Source: Emiliania huxleyi CCMP1516 (taxonomy: Eukaryota > Haptophyta > Isochrysidales > Noelaerhabdaceae). From it: DNA of 64,000 nt. The first letter of the stretch is position 1, and the number at the start of each line of letters is the position of its first letter. This document shows, piece by piece, positions 33,418-44,600 of this stretch. A model generated the notes under the pieces. That model was not told the origin of the DNA. It searched no databases and worked only from the letters and a program-made list of their open reading frames with translations. Location of the stretch: contig NW_005201014.1 of NCBI RefSeq assembly GCF_000372725.1, positions 125,986 to 189,985 on the forward strand. The letters are read 5' to 3'. Position numbers and translations under genes: made by a program.

Positions 33418-34077
33418 GGAGCAGGCGCACATCGCTTCCAGGGAGGGGGGCGCGCTTCTACTCACACCACATGCTAGGGGGGGGGTCCGACCCCCCCCAG
33501 AGGCTTCACCACATGCTAGGGGGGGGGTCCCGACCCCCCCAGCACCTTCACCACATGCTGGGGGGGGTTCGTGGCCGAGGACCCCCCCAGAGACTCGTGG
33601 TCAGACCCTCCGGGCCCTTGATTTTACGCCTCATTTCGCAGTATTTTCGAGAGGAAAATCATCCTTTGGAGCTACATGAGCCTTGAGACTGGTGCCCACC
33701 ACATGCTAGGGGGGGGGGGTCCCCTCCCCCTCCTTTTGGTGGTTGCCATGGTTTTTACAACGGACCCATGCTGCCTTGTCTGCCCTATACTCCCTCGGCC
33801 TGTGCTTCTCACTTCCTACCNNNNNNNNNNNNNNNNNNNNNNNNNNNNNNNNNNNNNNNNNNNNNNNNNNNNNNNNNNNNNNNNNNNNNNNNNNNNNNNN
33901 NNNNNNNNNNNNNNNNNNNNTGCTAGGGGGGGGGGGTCCCACCCCCCCCGAGAGGCTTCACCACATGCTAGGGGGGGGGTCCCGACCCCCCCTAGAGGCT
34001 TCACCACATGCTAGGGGGGGGGGTGGGGCGTGAGTAGAAGCGCGCCCCCCTCCCTGGAAGCGATGTGCGCCTGCTCC
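33418..34077. repeat. Perfect 48-bp inverted repeats enclosing a CCACATGCTAGGGGGG tandem array and a gap
   Basis: The left arm at about 33418-33466 and right arm at about 34030-34077 are exact reverse complements (GGAGCAGGCGCACATCGCTT ... GCGCGCTTCTACTCAC). Between them lie at least five units of roughly 40 bp: CACCACATGCTAGG, a G-run, GTCCCGACC, a C-run and AGAGGCTT. Each unit contains its own G-run/C-run palindrome. The N gap lies within the array. Confidence 0.85.
33821..33920. other. Assembly gap (100 N)
   Basis: Second 100-N block, inside the G-run repeat array, where sequencing would be expected to fail. Confidence 1.
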
Positions 34078-35342
34078 GGCGCGCAGCTTGGCCACCTCAA
34101 GCGAGTCGTCGATGCCGAGTTGAGCGAGAGCGCGCGCCGCGACACATTCCTCGAGAAGAGGAGGCCGTCGACCTGCTCCGCAGCGAAGCGAGCGGTAGAT
34201 GGACCGTCCCCAGTTCGACGTCGTCGAACAAACGTTCGCGACCATGGCGCTGCTGAGCCCTGGTCTGACAGCCTGACAGCAACCCCCGGGACAGCGCCTG
34301 ACAGTGCCCGAGGATGCCAAAGCAAATTTTGCTAGGCGAAGTTGGTGGTGAACCACGCCGCTGCCTCCCTCCCGATGCCGCCGCGCGTGCTCGACGCCCA
34401 TGTCATGAAGTCGAAGTTGTTGGCATCGCACGCCGCGGCTTTAGCCCTCCTTTTCGTCGAGGGGGGAGGCCAGGAACCCCAAACGGCCTGTCGGCGTAAC
34501 TCAGGGGTCGTGCGCAGACCGTGCTCCGAGGTCGCAAAGTATCATGTCGTGGGTAGGGATCCTCTCTCTAAGGGATCCCTAGAGGCGCCGCAAATCATCA
34601 GAATGCCGATGGCACGCGTGACTGTCATTACTGAGGGCTGCCCAGCCTGCCAGAATGGATTAGGGAAAGCGGCCAGCTGTCTCTGTCCGCCGCCTCGAGA
34701 TCTCATGCTGGCGTTGATGAGGTCATCATGCTGTCATGCACAGTGAGGTCATCAACGCCGAGCTCGAGCTCGATGTTGATGAGAGGAAGCGATAAAACCA
34801 GACCGTTTTGAGTAACCGGGGAGGCCGCCGGTGGCATCTCTTTCCACCCAAGAAGCCCGTTTGGAGGGATGGGCGTCAGTGTGCGGGCGGTGAGTGCTAG
34901 TCGTAGTCCTCTCATCAAAATTTAGAACGAAACGCCCCTCGCTCCCTTCTTCCCTCTACTAGCTGAGGGGCTCGCTAAACGCTCGCCGAGCTCCATGCTG
35001 TGCAACACCACCTCCTCACTAATCGTCAGGGGCGCGGAGAGCGCAGTGCACTACGGTGAGGCTGCGCAGCGGGGGCTCACCCCCTGCACCGCGCTCTCAG
35101 CGGCGCAGGGGAGGGCGGTCGGTGGCGGCGGCGGCGAGGCGCGAGGCGGTGGCGGCGGTGGTGCGGGCGGCGGGATGACAGGGGAGGCGGCGGGATTGAC
35201 AGGGGAGGCGGCGGCCACGAGCGGAGCGGCGCGAGAAGGGGGGGGGGCGGCGGCGAGGCGCCGGTGAGCGAGGCGCCCGCGCCATCAGACGGGGACGCGC
35301 CGCTGCGAGATGGAGGGCGGCGGTGACGGAGGCGAGGCGCGA

Positions 35343-35383
<41 letters not shown>

Positions 35384-36687
35384 GTCTCGGTGAGCGGCGG
35401 CGGGAGGAGGAGCAGCGGCGGCGGGAGGAGGAGCAGCGGCGGCGCTCGCTCGCTGTTGACGGGAGCGCTTTTGAGCCTGGGAGCCCATGCCACTGCGACC
35501 GGCGTGCCCGGGAACGGAGATCGCGCGCGCGCCGCCACTCACGACGCGCGCGCGATCTTCGCGGAGTCGGGTCCCCAGAGGGAAGCGGTCTTCTCGGCCG
35601 ACGTCCAGCGGCGCGCAAGGAAGCAGGCGCAGCGGAGGCGGCCTAGCACCGGCTCGGCGCCGGGCGGTTGCGCTGCCCGCGAGCCGCGTCCTGAGCCTCG
35701 GCAGCGCGCTGCGCGGCGCGGCGCTCGCGCTGCTTCTGTGCCGAGAGCGGCATGATTCGCCAGCTGAAGCTCCAGACTCCTCGGGTCCGCGAGTTGCACG
35801 ATTTGCGCAGGTTGAGGGGAAATTGGCGTAAGCGTCTGAAAGCAGTCTTGGGTGGTGAGAAAGCGGATAACAAACAAGAACAACGCACTCTCTCACATGA
35901 TGACAGCGATCCCACGACAGCGAATGTGGGGACTACATGATTACATGAAGGGTGGGGGGGGCCGTCCGCAGAGCTAGGCGGCGCGGGCACCCCCCACTGG
36001 GGCCGAGCGTAAGAAGCCGTTGCCTCTTGCTTGTTCTTGACCAATTGGCACGCGCTGGGGAGTTGAGAAAGCAGATCTCACAAGAACACAACGCACTCTC
36101 ACACATGACAAGCGATCCCACGACAGCGATTGTGGGGACTACATGATTACATGAAGGGTGGAGGGGCCCGTCGAGAATTTTACAAACCAAGAAGAGCAGC
36201 CAAGTTATTTTTCTCTTCACGACGCTCTCGCTCATGCTGTCGATGTATGCGCGTTCCCTCTCGCGAGCCTCAGCGCGAAGCGCTAGATCGCCGCCGCCGG
36301 CATCATCTATCATCTTCTCTGCTTTCATCGGCCGTCGGTCGCTCGGTCGAGTGGCTTCCGGATCGAATCGGCAGAGTTGACCCTTATAATTTTTTTTCAC
36401 CTCAGCGGGCCCAATTTTGCTCGAGGTGCCTCCTACGATTCGATCCAGCGTTCTCAGGCAGTCGCCTGGTGCGTTGTTTCGTTTTCGTCACGGGAGTCGC
36501 GCCTGCTCACAATCACAAGCTGTGTAACACCTCACCGCGTGTGAGACCGCGAAAGCGTCGGAAACTTTACATGCTTTGCACAAGCTCAAGGCACACGGGA
36601 CGGGCAGAGCCGCAGACTAGTGACGGGAGGCCTGGGAGTGGGACGCGCCCCCGCGGCTCGACTCTTGCCCAACTCCCCGCTCGCCCC
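34078..36687. other. 2.6 kb without a supportable gene
   Basis: 34995-35760 is GGC-rich low-complexity DNA with mutually antisense frames. 35873-35960 and 36080-36170 form a diverged direct repeat of about 90 bp (GCGATCCCACGACAGCGA, GGGGACTACATGATTACATG). ORFs at 36130-36885 run antisense to ISN1. Nothing resembles a known family. Confidence 0.45.
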
Positions 36688-39055
36688 CTAACCCTTCGCC
36701 CGCATCCGGAGCATGTACCGGAGCAGCACCGCCGTCTCCTCGGGCGAGTCGACCCACAGCGTCCCGCACGCGCGCCGCGCGAGCAAGTCGTTGCCCGTCT
36801 GGGTGAACTGGTCGCCCATGTGCAGCGTGCTCTGCGGCGTCGCGCCGACGATGCGCTGCAGCGAGGCGATGCCGAGGTCCTTTGAGCCGACGTCGACAAA
36901 GATGCCGAGGTCCTTTGAGCCGACGTCGACAAAGACGTCCCGTCCGCCGTTGAATGCGCAGAAGGGCATGCTGCGCAGCGCGGCGTTGGTGCGCTGCTCC
37001 TCCCGCACCGCCTGCCGCGCGTGCACGGCGAGCTCGTCGAGCCTGTGGATGAATGAGGAGTGCGTCAACATTGTGAGCTAGTCGATGGGTGCGCGGGCAG
37101 CTCGTCGTACATGAGCGTGGTCGTGCGGTGCAGCTCCGTGCGGTGCTTCTCCGCCTATTGAGTAAGGATTGCGTACTCGCGTACATAGCGTGCGTTTGCA
37201 GCTCCGTGCGGTGCTCCTCCGCCTCATACAGCACGCCGACCGCGCGCTCCTTGCGCACCAGCTTGACCTTGTCGGCCATGTGCATCCGCGCGGCGCCTAG
37301 CCATCAATCAACTGCCACACTGACCATGCAACACGCTGGTCGGCCAAGACAAGCCGTCCGCGCGGCGCCGTCGAGAAGGGCGCGCTGAGCCACGTCGAGC
37401 AGCCGCTGCAGCTGCTGCGGCCGCCACCGTTCCATCTCCGGCAGCCTCCACTCCGAGGGGGGCACCTAAAATGTTCACAGCTGCAGGTGTGAAGAGACGC
37501 TGTTCACAGTGCAACTGCGTCTCGGCGTTCGTGAGGGGGGCACCATATAGAGGGTGGCGACGCCGCCCTCCGCGCGGCAGCGGGCAAGGTAGTTGCACTG
37601 CCCGCCGACCACAAAGACGCGGCTGCAGAGCGCCTGCAGTATGACACAACGGAGTCGAATCTAGTCGAATATTTAGCCGACGACGGCGACGACGCGGGCG
37701 CAGATCGCCTCGGGTGCGCTCGCCGCGGTGAGGGCGGCGAGGAGGCCGGAGAGGCGAGCCTATCAGCTGCTCATGATTGGTGAATCGAGGTGACTGACGA
37801 TTCGCCAATTCATTGGACGCCGCAGAGGCCAGAGGCGGGCCTCGTAGGGCGCAGCCTCGTCGAACCCAACCGCCGTGACGAGGGCGAGGGCGACGCCGCG
37901 CGTGAGCAGCTCGAGCAGCAGCGGCACGAGCGGCGCGTCGCTGCCCAGCGTGGCGCGGTCTGGATAGAGGGTCTGGTCGCCTGTACGGTGGCACATCCAG
38001 CGGACGTGTCGCGGACGTGTCGCGGACGTGTCGCGGACACGCGGAGGGAGTCTCTGGTCGCCGTCGAAGGTGAGCAGCTGCAGGGCTGCGCCCGGGCCCG
38101 CCGCGCCGCGGACCTGGGCGAGGCTGCAGATGTTGCGCAGCTCCTTGATGTGTATCTCCCCATATCTCCCCATATCTCCCCATAGACCTGGGCGAGGTTG
38201 CAGATGTTGCGCAGCTCCTTGATGTCATCTCCCCATATCTCCCCATATCTCCCCATATCTCCCCATATCTCCCCATAGACCTGGGCGAGGTTGCAGATGT
38301 TGCGCAACTCGCGGAAGGTCGCCGGCACGTACTGGCGGCAGGTGACGTGCGCCTTCAGGCATCGAGCAGGACTGAGCAGACTCAACAGCGAGTACGATTG
38401 GTCACGTATGCTAGTAGCAGCAGCAGCAGCAGCAGCAGTAGCAGTAAGGGGTGGGGGGGGCGAGTACGGCAGGGTGGCCTCGTTGTCGTAGTCGATCAGC
38501 GCCTCGCGGAGGTGGAGCGGCTGCCACAGCCGGCCAAACTCGTTCGAGACGAGCCTACTCGTTGCACAGATGGAGTAGTGAAGGGATGTCCTTCATGCTC
38601 ACAGCCAGAGAGCCGACACACACGCAGCGGTTGCCTCGGCGCGAGAGTGCTCAGCTCGGTGGGTGGCGCGTCTTCGCGCTGTGCGGCCTCGAGGTGTTCG
38701 GCGATCAGGTCCTCCGCCACGGCACACGCCTACTCGTGGGCAGCGGCATTGTCGGAGCTCTCGCAGCCGCGCCATCGCTCATGGCGCACACCTCTGTGAG
38801 CGAGAGGCGGTCGAGGAGGTCGAGCATGAGGGAGATGAGCGGGTCGGCCGCTTGCCGGCGCGCGAGCTGGCTCGGCGTCATGTCGTGCTTGGCCCTCCCG
38901 CGCGTGATCTCGCCCTGATCCTCCTCCGACTGCTGCATTGCCAGCGTGACTGCCCGTGAGCCAGTGAGCAGGGCCCGCTGGAGGGCGAGCATTGCCGCGA
39001 TCCCTGCGAGCGCGCCGGCAGCGCTGAAGGCGAGCTCGCGGGCGGACGGCGACAT
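36688..39055 (-). CDS. ISN1: IMP-specific 5'-nucleotidase (ISN1 family)
   Basis: A multi-exon gene. ATG at 39055 gives a hydrophobic helix (ELAFSAAGALAGIAAMLALQ) that could anchor or target the enzyme. Later exons read LWQPLHLREALIDYDNEA, YVPATFRELRNICNLAQ, LLTFDGDQTLYPDRATL (the HAD-type catalytic segment, Asp in FDGD), PLVPLLLELLTRGVALALVT, CSRVFVVGGQCNYLARC, VPPSEWRLPEMERWRPQQLQ, and CAFNGGRDVFVDVG, then LHMGDQFTQTGNDLLARRAC and VDSPEET. This order is the ISN1 family, which hydrolyses IMP to inosine and phosphate. Clear introns: 38114-38280 (GT), 37981-38061 (GC), 37466-37543 (GT). A 33-bp in-frame tandem duplication (36868-36900, 36901-36933) adds 11 residues in the conserved DVFVDVG segment. 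Other exon limits are approximate. Confidence 0.85.
37466..37543 (-). repeat. ISN1 intron with introner-like element
   Basis: A 78-nt GT-AG intron. Its first bases (GTGCCCCCCTC) repeat the first bases of the downstream exon. Its 3' part is CTGTGAACAGCGTCTC, TTCACACCTGCAGCTGTGAA, then CATTTTAG: the same element, in the same orientation relative to transcription, as in DDM1 introns 43165-43233 and 45780-45855. Confidence 0.75.
38114..38280 (-). repeat. ISN1 intron with flanking exon triplication and ATATGGGGAG array
   Basis: A segment of about 33 nt (encoding ELRNICNLAQV) occurs three times, near 38278-38311, 38186-38221 and 38111-38145, separated by tandem ATATGGGGAG. Splicing CTCGCCCAG|GTC at the outermost copies leaves one copy in the protein. 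The array is the reverse complement of CTCCCCATAT arrays in DDM1 introns. Confidence 0.8.
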
Positions 39056-40114
39056 ATGTCTGTATAGAGCTCGTGCGGTGTGGTCTGCTCGACGCCACTC
39101 GTCGGTCGGCAGGCGCTGTTGATGGCGACGTCGGGGCAATCGTCTTGGTCTGACGGCACTCTTTTTCTTTGCGCTTTGTTCGTGCCAGTCTGCTGTGAGA
39201 GGGGCTTGCTTCCTAGAATTCTTTGCGCTTAGCCTTACTTATGAAACAAACGCAAGGCGGACATGGCATATCGCTCTCGGGCCCACAGACATCCCGCACA
39301 CCCGCCGCCCCCCGCGCGCGCCCCACCCCGGCCGGGAGAGAGGGCGGCGGCGGCGGTGGTGGCGGTGGCAAAAGTGGTGGTAGGGAGTGTGACGGCGAGG
39401 CGGAGGGAGCGTGGGGCGGGCAAGCCACCACGTTGCCGTGGTCGGAGCCACCCCAGCCTCCAAAGGGACCTGGTGCCGCCACTGAGCCACCCTTAAATGC
39501 CGAACGACCCCTCGAACAGTAGCACGAAGACGGCCCGCTGCACGTCGAGCGCACGCACCTATCCCAGACAAAACCGCCGCAAGCGGAAGACCCCCACTGC
39601 AGGACCCGAGTGCAATCTGTCGAGAGCACATAGATGGGGCGGTTGTTGTTCACCTCGTTTGAGTTTATCCATATGCCATTGTAGTGGGAAGCTCCTTCGA
39701 CGGTTTGTCACAAGGTCTTTTTACCGCTGTGAACGGCGCTTCGGGAAATCGTCTTTTCACTCGACCGAGCTTAGGCTCGCCGCGGCGTCGGAGGACGCCG
39801 CCGTCGCCTAGACTCCCCTGCGTCACTACGTGCCTCCCCGTCTTTGTAGCCTGGCGTTTGTGCCCCGTTTGTGCCGCGTCCCGTGCCCCCGAGTTCATTT
39901 GATATACCTTCAGTGTCTCGAGGTTCTCGAGGTGGATATCCTTTGGCCGCTTACTCTTTTTGAATTGTTTGAGAGCAGATCACATAAATCCGGCTTGGGG
40001 ATTGAAGTAGAACTCGGATACACTACACATGCAACAGGAACCTCAACTTTGAGAGAGAGAGATTTTTAGCAATACAACTTTGAGAGAGAGAGAGTTTGTT
40101 TTTTGCAACTTTGC
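39056..40114. other. Intergenic, no supportable gene
   Basis: 39220-39650 has Gly/Pro/Ala-rich antisense frames. A lower-GC stretch at 39640-40110 includes CCGCTGTGAACGGCGCTTCG at 39728-39747, a partial match to the intronic element, and repeated AACTTTGAGAGAGAGAG. Confidence 0.45.
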
Positions 40115-40423
40115 GAGAGAGAGATTTTTTTAGCAATACCAAAAAACTCTAACACTCACGCGTCATTTGGGGCCTGGAGCCCTGTTCACGCGCGCGCGAG
40201 ACGTGCAGACAGGGTTGCCAGGTGAGCGAATGGCGCGGTTCACGCCTCGCACAACAGAGAGAGAGATGCGCTCTGCATGGTGGGACATAAAAGAGAGCGA
40301 GTACTTGGGCGAGTAGGCCGTGCGGTCAACGCTGCCGCGCGCGACTTTGCGCGCGAGGCGGCGCAGCTTGAGAACGGCGGTGGGCGAGAAGCCGCCGCCG
40401 AACGTCTCGTGGAGCAGCAGGTT
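40115..40423 (-). repeat. Dispersed 308-bp unit, copy 2
   Basis: Near-identical to 20479-20785. Beyond 40423 the sequence switches to an unrelated stretch coding on the plus strand for SSLGLPTAEELLDRLAHLEG, which looks like the end of another exon. Confidence 0.85.
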
Positions 40424-41619
40424 CGCATGAGCTCCTCGTCGCTGGGGCTCCCCACAGCCGAGGAGCTGCTCGACAGGCTGGCCCATCTCGAAGGGCTGAA
40501 GCAGGAGATGCGGCGGAGAAGTGCCGGCGGCGCCGACAGGTCGGGCCGGTACAAGAAGGTCGACACTGCGCGCCTCTCGTTTATTCGGCAGCGGATTGGG
40601 CTAGAGCAGGTTTTCCGGAAAACAAAAAGGAAAACAGAGGGTCCCCAGCACTTTGCGTTTCCGGAAATTTCCAGGGAAAACAGAGGGTGTTTGGTGCTCC
40701 ATTCTGGAAACTCGCGAGTTTCCCTGAGTCTGAGAGCTGGTCTGGGGCAAAATCTGAGGCAAAATTGAGGAAATCGACAAAATACCCAGGCGGTCGCAGG
40801 GTAAGTTCCAGGTATGAGGTATACACGGGTTCTCCGCAAAATTCCCGGCATTTTGCCGATTTGGCCTAAAATTTGGCTGATTTTGGGCCCAAACCAGCCT
40901 CAGACTCGGCTCAGCGCCCAAAATTTGACGATTTCCACGGAGTTTTCCCGGGAAAATAGAGAGGAAAAGAGAGGGCAGAGAAAAAAGGAAAGGAAAACAG
41001 ACGGGGTGCGAGAGGCAAACCTGCTCTAGCCCAAGCAGCGGACGCTGTTGGAGTGGGTGGAAAAACACCCCGCCGCCTTCAGCAAACCTGTCGACGCGCC
41101 GCGCTGTGCGCCCGCTGTGTATCGGTTTGATTTCGGGGTCTTCCGAGACAAAGGCCTGACCGTTGCCGATCTCGCGCGTGACGGTACGGCTGTGGACTAT
41201 TTGGGCCATACCTGAGCCCCGCGCCCACGGCGACCGCGGCCCTACGAGGGCGCCTGCACCGGCGCCCCTGGCACCGCCCGCGAGGGGGACATCGGCACTG
41301 GCAACGCCGGCCCGGGCTAAAGAAAGAGAGAAAACGGACAACCCAAGGGAGGGATGGGAGGACGGCACGCCGCCACCACACAGGGATTTTAAGGAGAGGG
41401 GTGTGGTGCGCTCGACGGACGGGCGCTCTTCTATTTTTTCTTTTCTTTCCCTGGCGCGAGAATCAGACTGTGGGTGGGAGTGCTCTCGGGCGGCGTGTGC
41501 GAGCGCGCGCGGGTTGCGGGCAAGAGAGCCCTAGCCCTGGGCGAATTTAAGAATTCTTGTCGGTGGCGCGAGAATCCCACTCGTTTGGCGCGAGCAGGTC
41601 GCATCGCCACTAGGCTTCG
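40424..41619. other. Repeat-rich intergenic stretch
   Basis: 40428-40610 could be a plus-strand exon (LLDRLAHLEGLKQEMRRRSA helix). 40600-41010 is copy 2 of the repeat at 33160. 41310-41395 is an inverted copy of the TTAAAATCCCTGTGTGG repeat. 41500-41545 carries GGGTTGCGGGCAAGAGAGCC, as at 12135. Confidence 0.55.
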
Positions 41620-44600
41620 ATGGCCTCCGAGGATTCGCCCGCCGCGAAGCGCGCAAAGACGGAGGCGCGCGCCTCCTCTCCCGCCCGCCCGCCGCGCCGC
41701 GCCCGCTCGCTCGCCTCATGTCCCCCGCGGATCCGGAGGCGCTGGCGCCAGCAGCGCACTCAAAAAAGCGCCCGCGACGTCCTCGTCTGCCAGGAGGGTG
41801 CGGGAAGCAGCTCGCCCGACGACGGCCCCGTCGTCGTCACAAAAGCTATGGAGGAGGAGGAGGCAAAGTGCGCCGCCTCGCGTGCTGCGTGCTGCCGCCC
41901 CACACCCCGCGCCCACATGCCCAGTCTGGACCCTCCATAGGATGATGGCCGAGTCGGAGAAGGAGGCTGAGAAGCAGCGGCTCAAGGACATGGACAGCAA
42001 GGACCTGCGCAACGCGACCACCGAGGACAAGGCGCGCGCCGCGCCCCGCGCTGACATCACCCTCGCCGCGCCCTCGCCGCGCCCTCGCCGCCGCCAGCAC
42101 CGCCCCGCCGCTTCGGACGTGGCCCGTGGTTGCGATCGCGCCGCGGCGGCTCTCCCGGCTGCAGGTAGCGCGGCTGGACCAGCTCCTCTCCAAGTCGGTC
42201 GCCTACTCCGAGTTTCTCGCCAACAAGATCAAGAAGGAGCGCTCTCCTGCCCCCCCACTGCTCCTGCCCTGACCGCTGCCGCCCTCCCTGCTGCTCCCCG
42301 CTGCTGCCCTCACCGCCGCCGCCCTCACTGCTCCCCGCTGCTGCCGTCTCAGCTGCTGCCCTCTGCCCTCACTCCTCCTGCCCTCTTTCTGTAGGAGGGC
42401 GAGGGCGCCGACGCCGTCGTGGACGGCTCTGTCCGCGGGCCTGCGCTGCCGCAGGCGATCAACACTACCGCCCTCCCTGCTGCCGCCCTCACCGCTGCCG
42501 CCCTCACCGCTGCCGCCCTCCCCGCTCCCGCCCCCGCTGGACTTTGCTCACTGCCATACCTTCGCTCGCTCCTGCCCCTCTCCTGCTCCGCCCGCGTGCG
42601 CCACCGCCCCTCGCTTGCTGCCCCTCTGCTCGCCACCGCCCGCCTCCTCCCTGCCTCAGCCGAAGCACATCGTGGGGCAAATGCGGCCGTACCAGCTGGT
42701 GGGCGTGCACTGGATGGTTGGGCTGTACGAGAATGGACTCAACGGCGAGGTGTAGCCGAGATGGAGCCGAGGTGGAGCCGAGGTGGAGCCGAGGTGGAGC
42801 CGAGATTGAGTCGAGGTCTAGCCGAGGTCTAGCCGAGATGGAGCCAGATGGAGCCGAGGGGTGGCTCGGAGGCAGCCTGGGCGGCGAGAGGACTGCCGAG
42901 GTCTAGCCGAGGTCTAGCCGAGATGGAGCCAGATGGAGCCGAGGGGTGGCTCGGAGGCAGCCTGGGCGGCGAGAGGACTGCCGAGGTCTAGCCGAGAGAT
43001 GGGAGAGATGGGGAGAGATGGGGAGAGATGTGAGCAGGCATCCTCGGCGACGAGATGGGGCTCGGCAAGACGATCCAGTCCATCGCGCTGCTCGCCCACC
43101 TCAAGGAGAAGAGCGTGGCGGGGCCCTTCATGGTGGTCGGCCCGCTCTCCTGCCTGCAGAACTGGCACGACGAGTTCAAACAGGGGGCTTCTCGCTGTGA
43201 ACGGCGTCGCTTCACACCTCCAGCTGTGAACAGGCACAACGAGTTCAAAAAGTGGGCGCCCTCGATCCCCTCCCTCGTCTACCACGGCTCCAAGGAGGAG
43301 CGCACGCAGATGCGCGGCACGCACTACCGCAAGGGCGACGGCAGCATGCCGGTGACGGCCACGTCGTGCGAGGTCGCCACCGCCGATGAGGGGGGTGAGC
43401 GTTGGTGCGATTGAGATCAGGTGATGATCACGTCGTACGAGATCGTCATCCGCGACGCGACGGCGCTGAGCAAGATCGGCTGGAAGTTCATCATCATCGA
43501 CGAGGGGCACCGGCTGAAGAACATGAACTGCCGGCTGATCCGCGAGCTCAAGCGCATTTGCGGTTCGGACACGCAGGGGGCTTCGGGCTGCAACCGGCTG
43601 CTGCTCACCGGCACGCCGAGCTATGGGGAGATAGGGGGGGAGATTGGGAGATGGGGAGAGATGCTCGCCGGCACGCTGCTGCAAACACAGCCCGCCTTGA
43701 TGATACGCCATGGCTTATCGGTGCCATGGCTGTGACTCAGGCACGCCGCTGCAGAACAACCTGACCGAGCTATGGTCGCTGCTCAACTTTCTGCTGCCGA
43801 GCATCTTTGACGACCTCGACTCGTTCCAGGCGCAGAGAGGGGGAGGGAGAGTGGGGCGGGGAGGGGGGGGGGGGGGGGAGGGGGGGGGCGGTGAAGAACG
43901 GCTGGGGACACCGACGGCAGGTTAGGTTGAGGTAGTGATGGGGAGCCGGTCCCACTGGCGCAACACACAGCCCCCTCACAGCCTCACAGAGGGTGCAGCG
44001 ACGGGACTCGGGCAGCGAAGGACGGGAGGCGAAGGACGGCCGCTCGATGGAGTGTGAGCCTCTCGTCCCTCCGCCAGGCGTGGTTCGACTTCGACTTTAC
44101 GCAGGAGGACAACGACGACAAGGTGATGAAGGGCGAGAAGGGCGAGCAGGTTGTGCCATGCCCCTGACACGTCCCCACATGCCCTCGACACGTCGCCAAC
44201 ACATCCCCCGACACGTCCCCGACACGTCCCTCGACACGTCCCCGACACGTCCCCGACACGTCCCCGACACGTCCCGACACGTCCCCGACACGTCCCCGAC
44301 ACGTCCCCGACATGTGCATGCACATGCACATGTACATGTTGTTGTTGTTGTTGTCTGAACTGTCGTCGACACGTCCCCGACACGTCCCCGACACGTCCCC
44401 GACACGTCCCCGACACGTCCCCGACACGTCCCCACAGGTGGTCACCAAGCTCCACCAGATCCTGCGCCCCTTCCTGCTGCGCCGCCTCAAGCAGGACGTC
44501 GAGCTCGGTGCGAGATCTAGCCGAGATCTAGCCGAGGTACAGCTCAGATGCAGCCGAGATGTAGCCGAGATGCAGCCGAGATCTAGCCGAGATCTAGCCG

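Noticed and set aside
35000..35760. Several Arg/Ala-rich ORFs on both strands
   Set aside because: GGC-triplet low-complexity DNA opens all frames; no frame shows a domain or a plausible splice structure.
36130..36885. Plus-strand ORF of 251 codons
   Set aside because: Its 3' half is antisense to the ISN1 last exon and its 5' half is repeat DNA.
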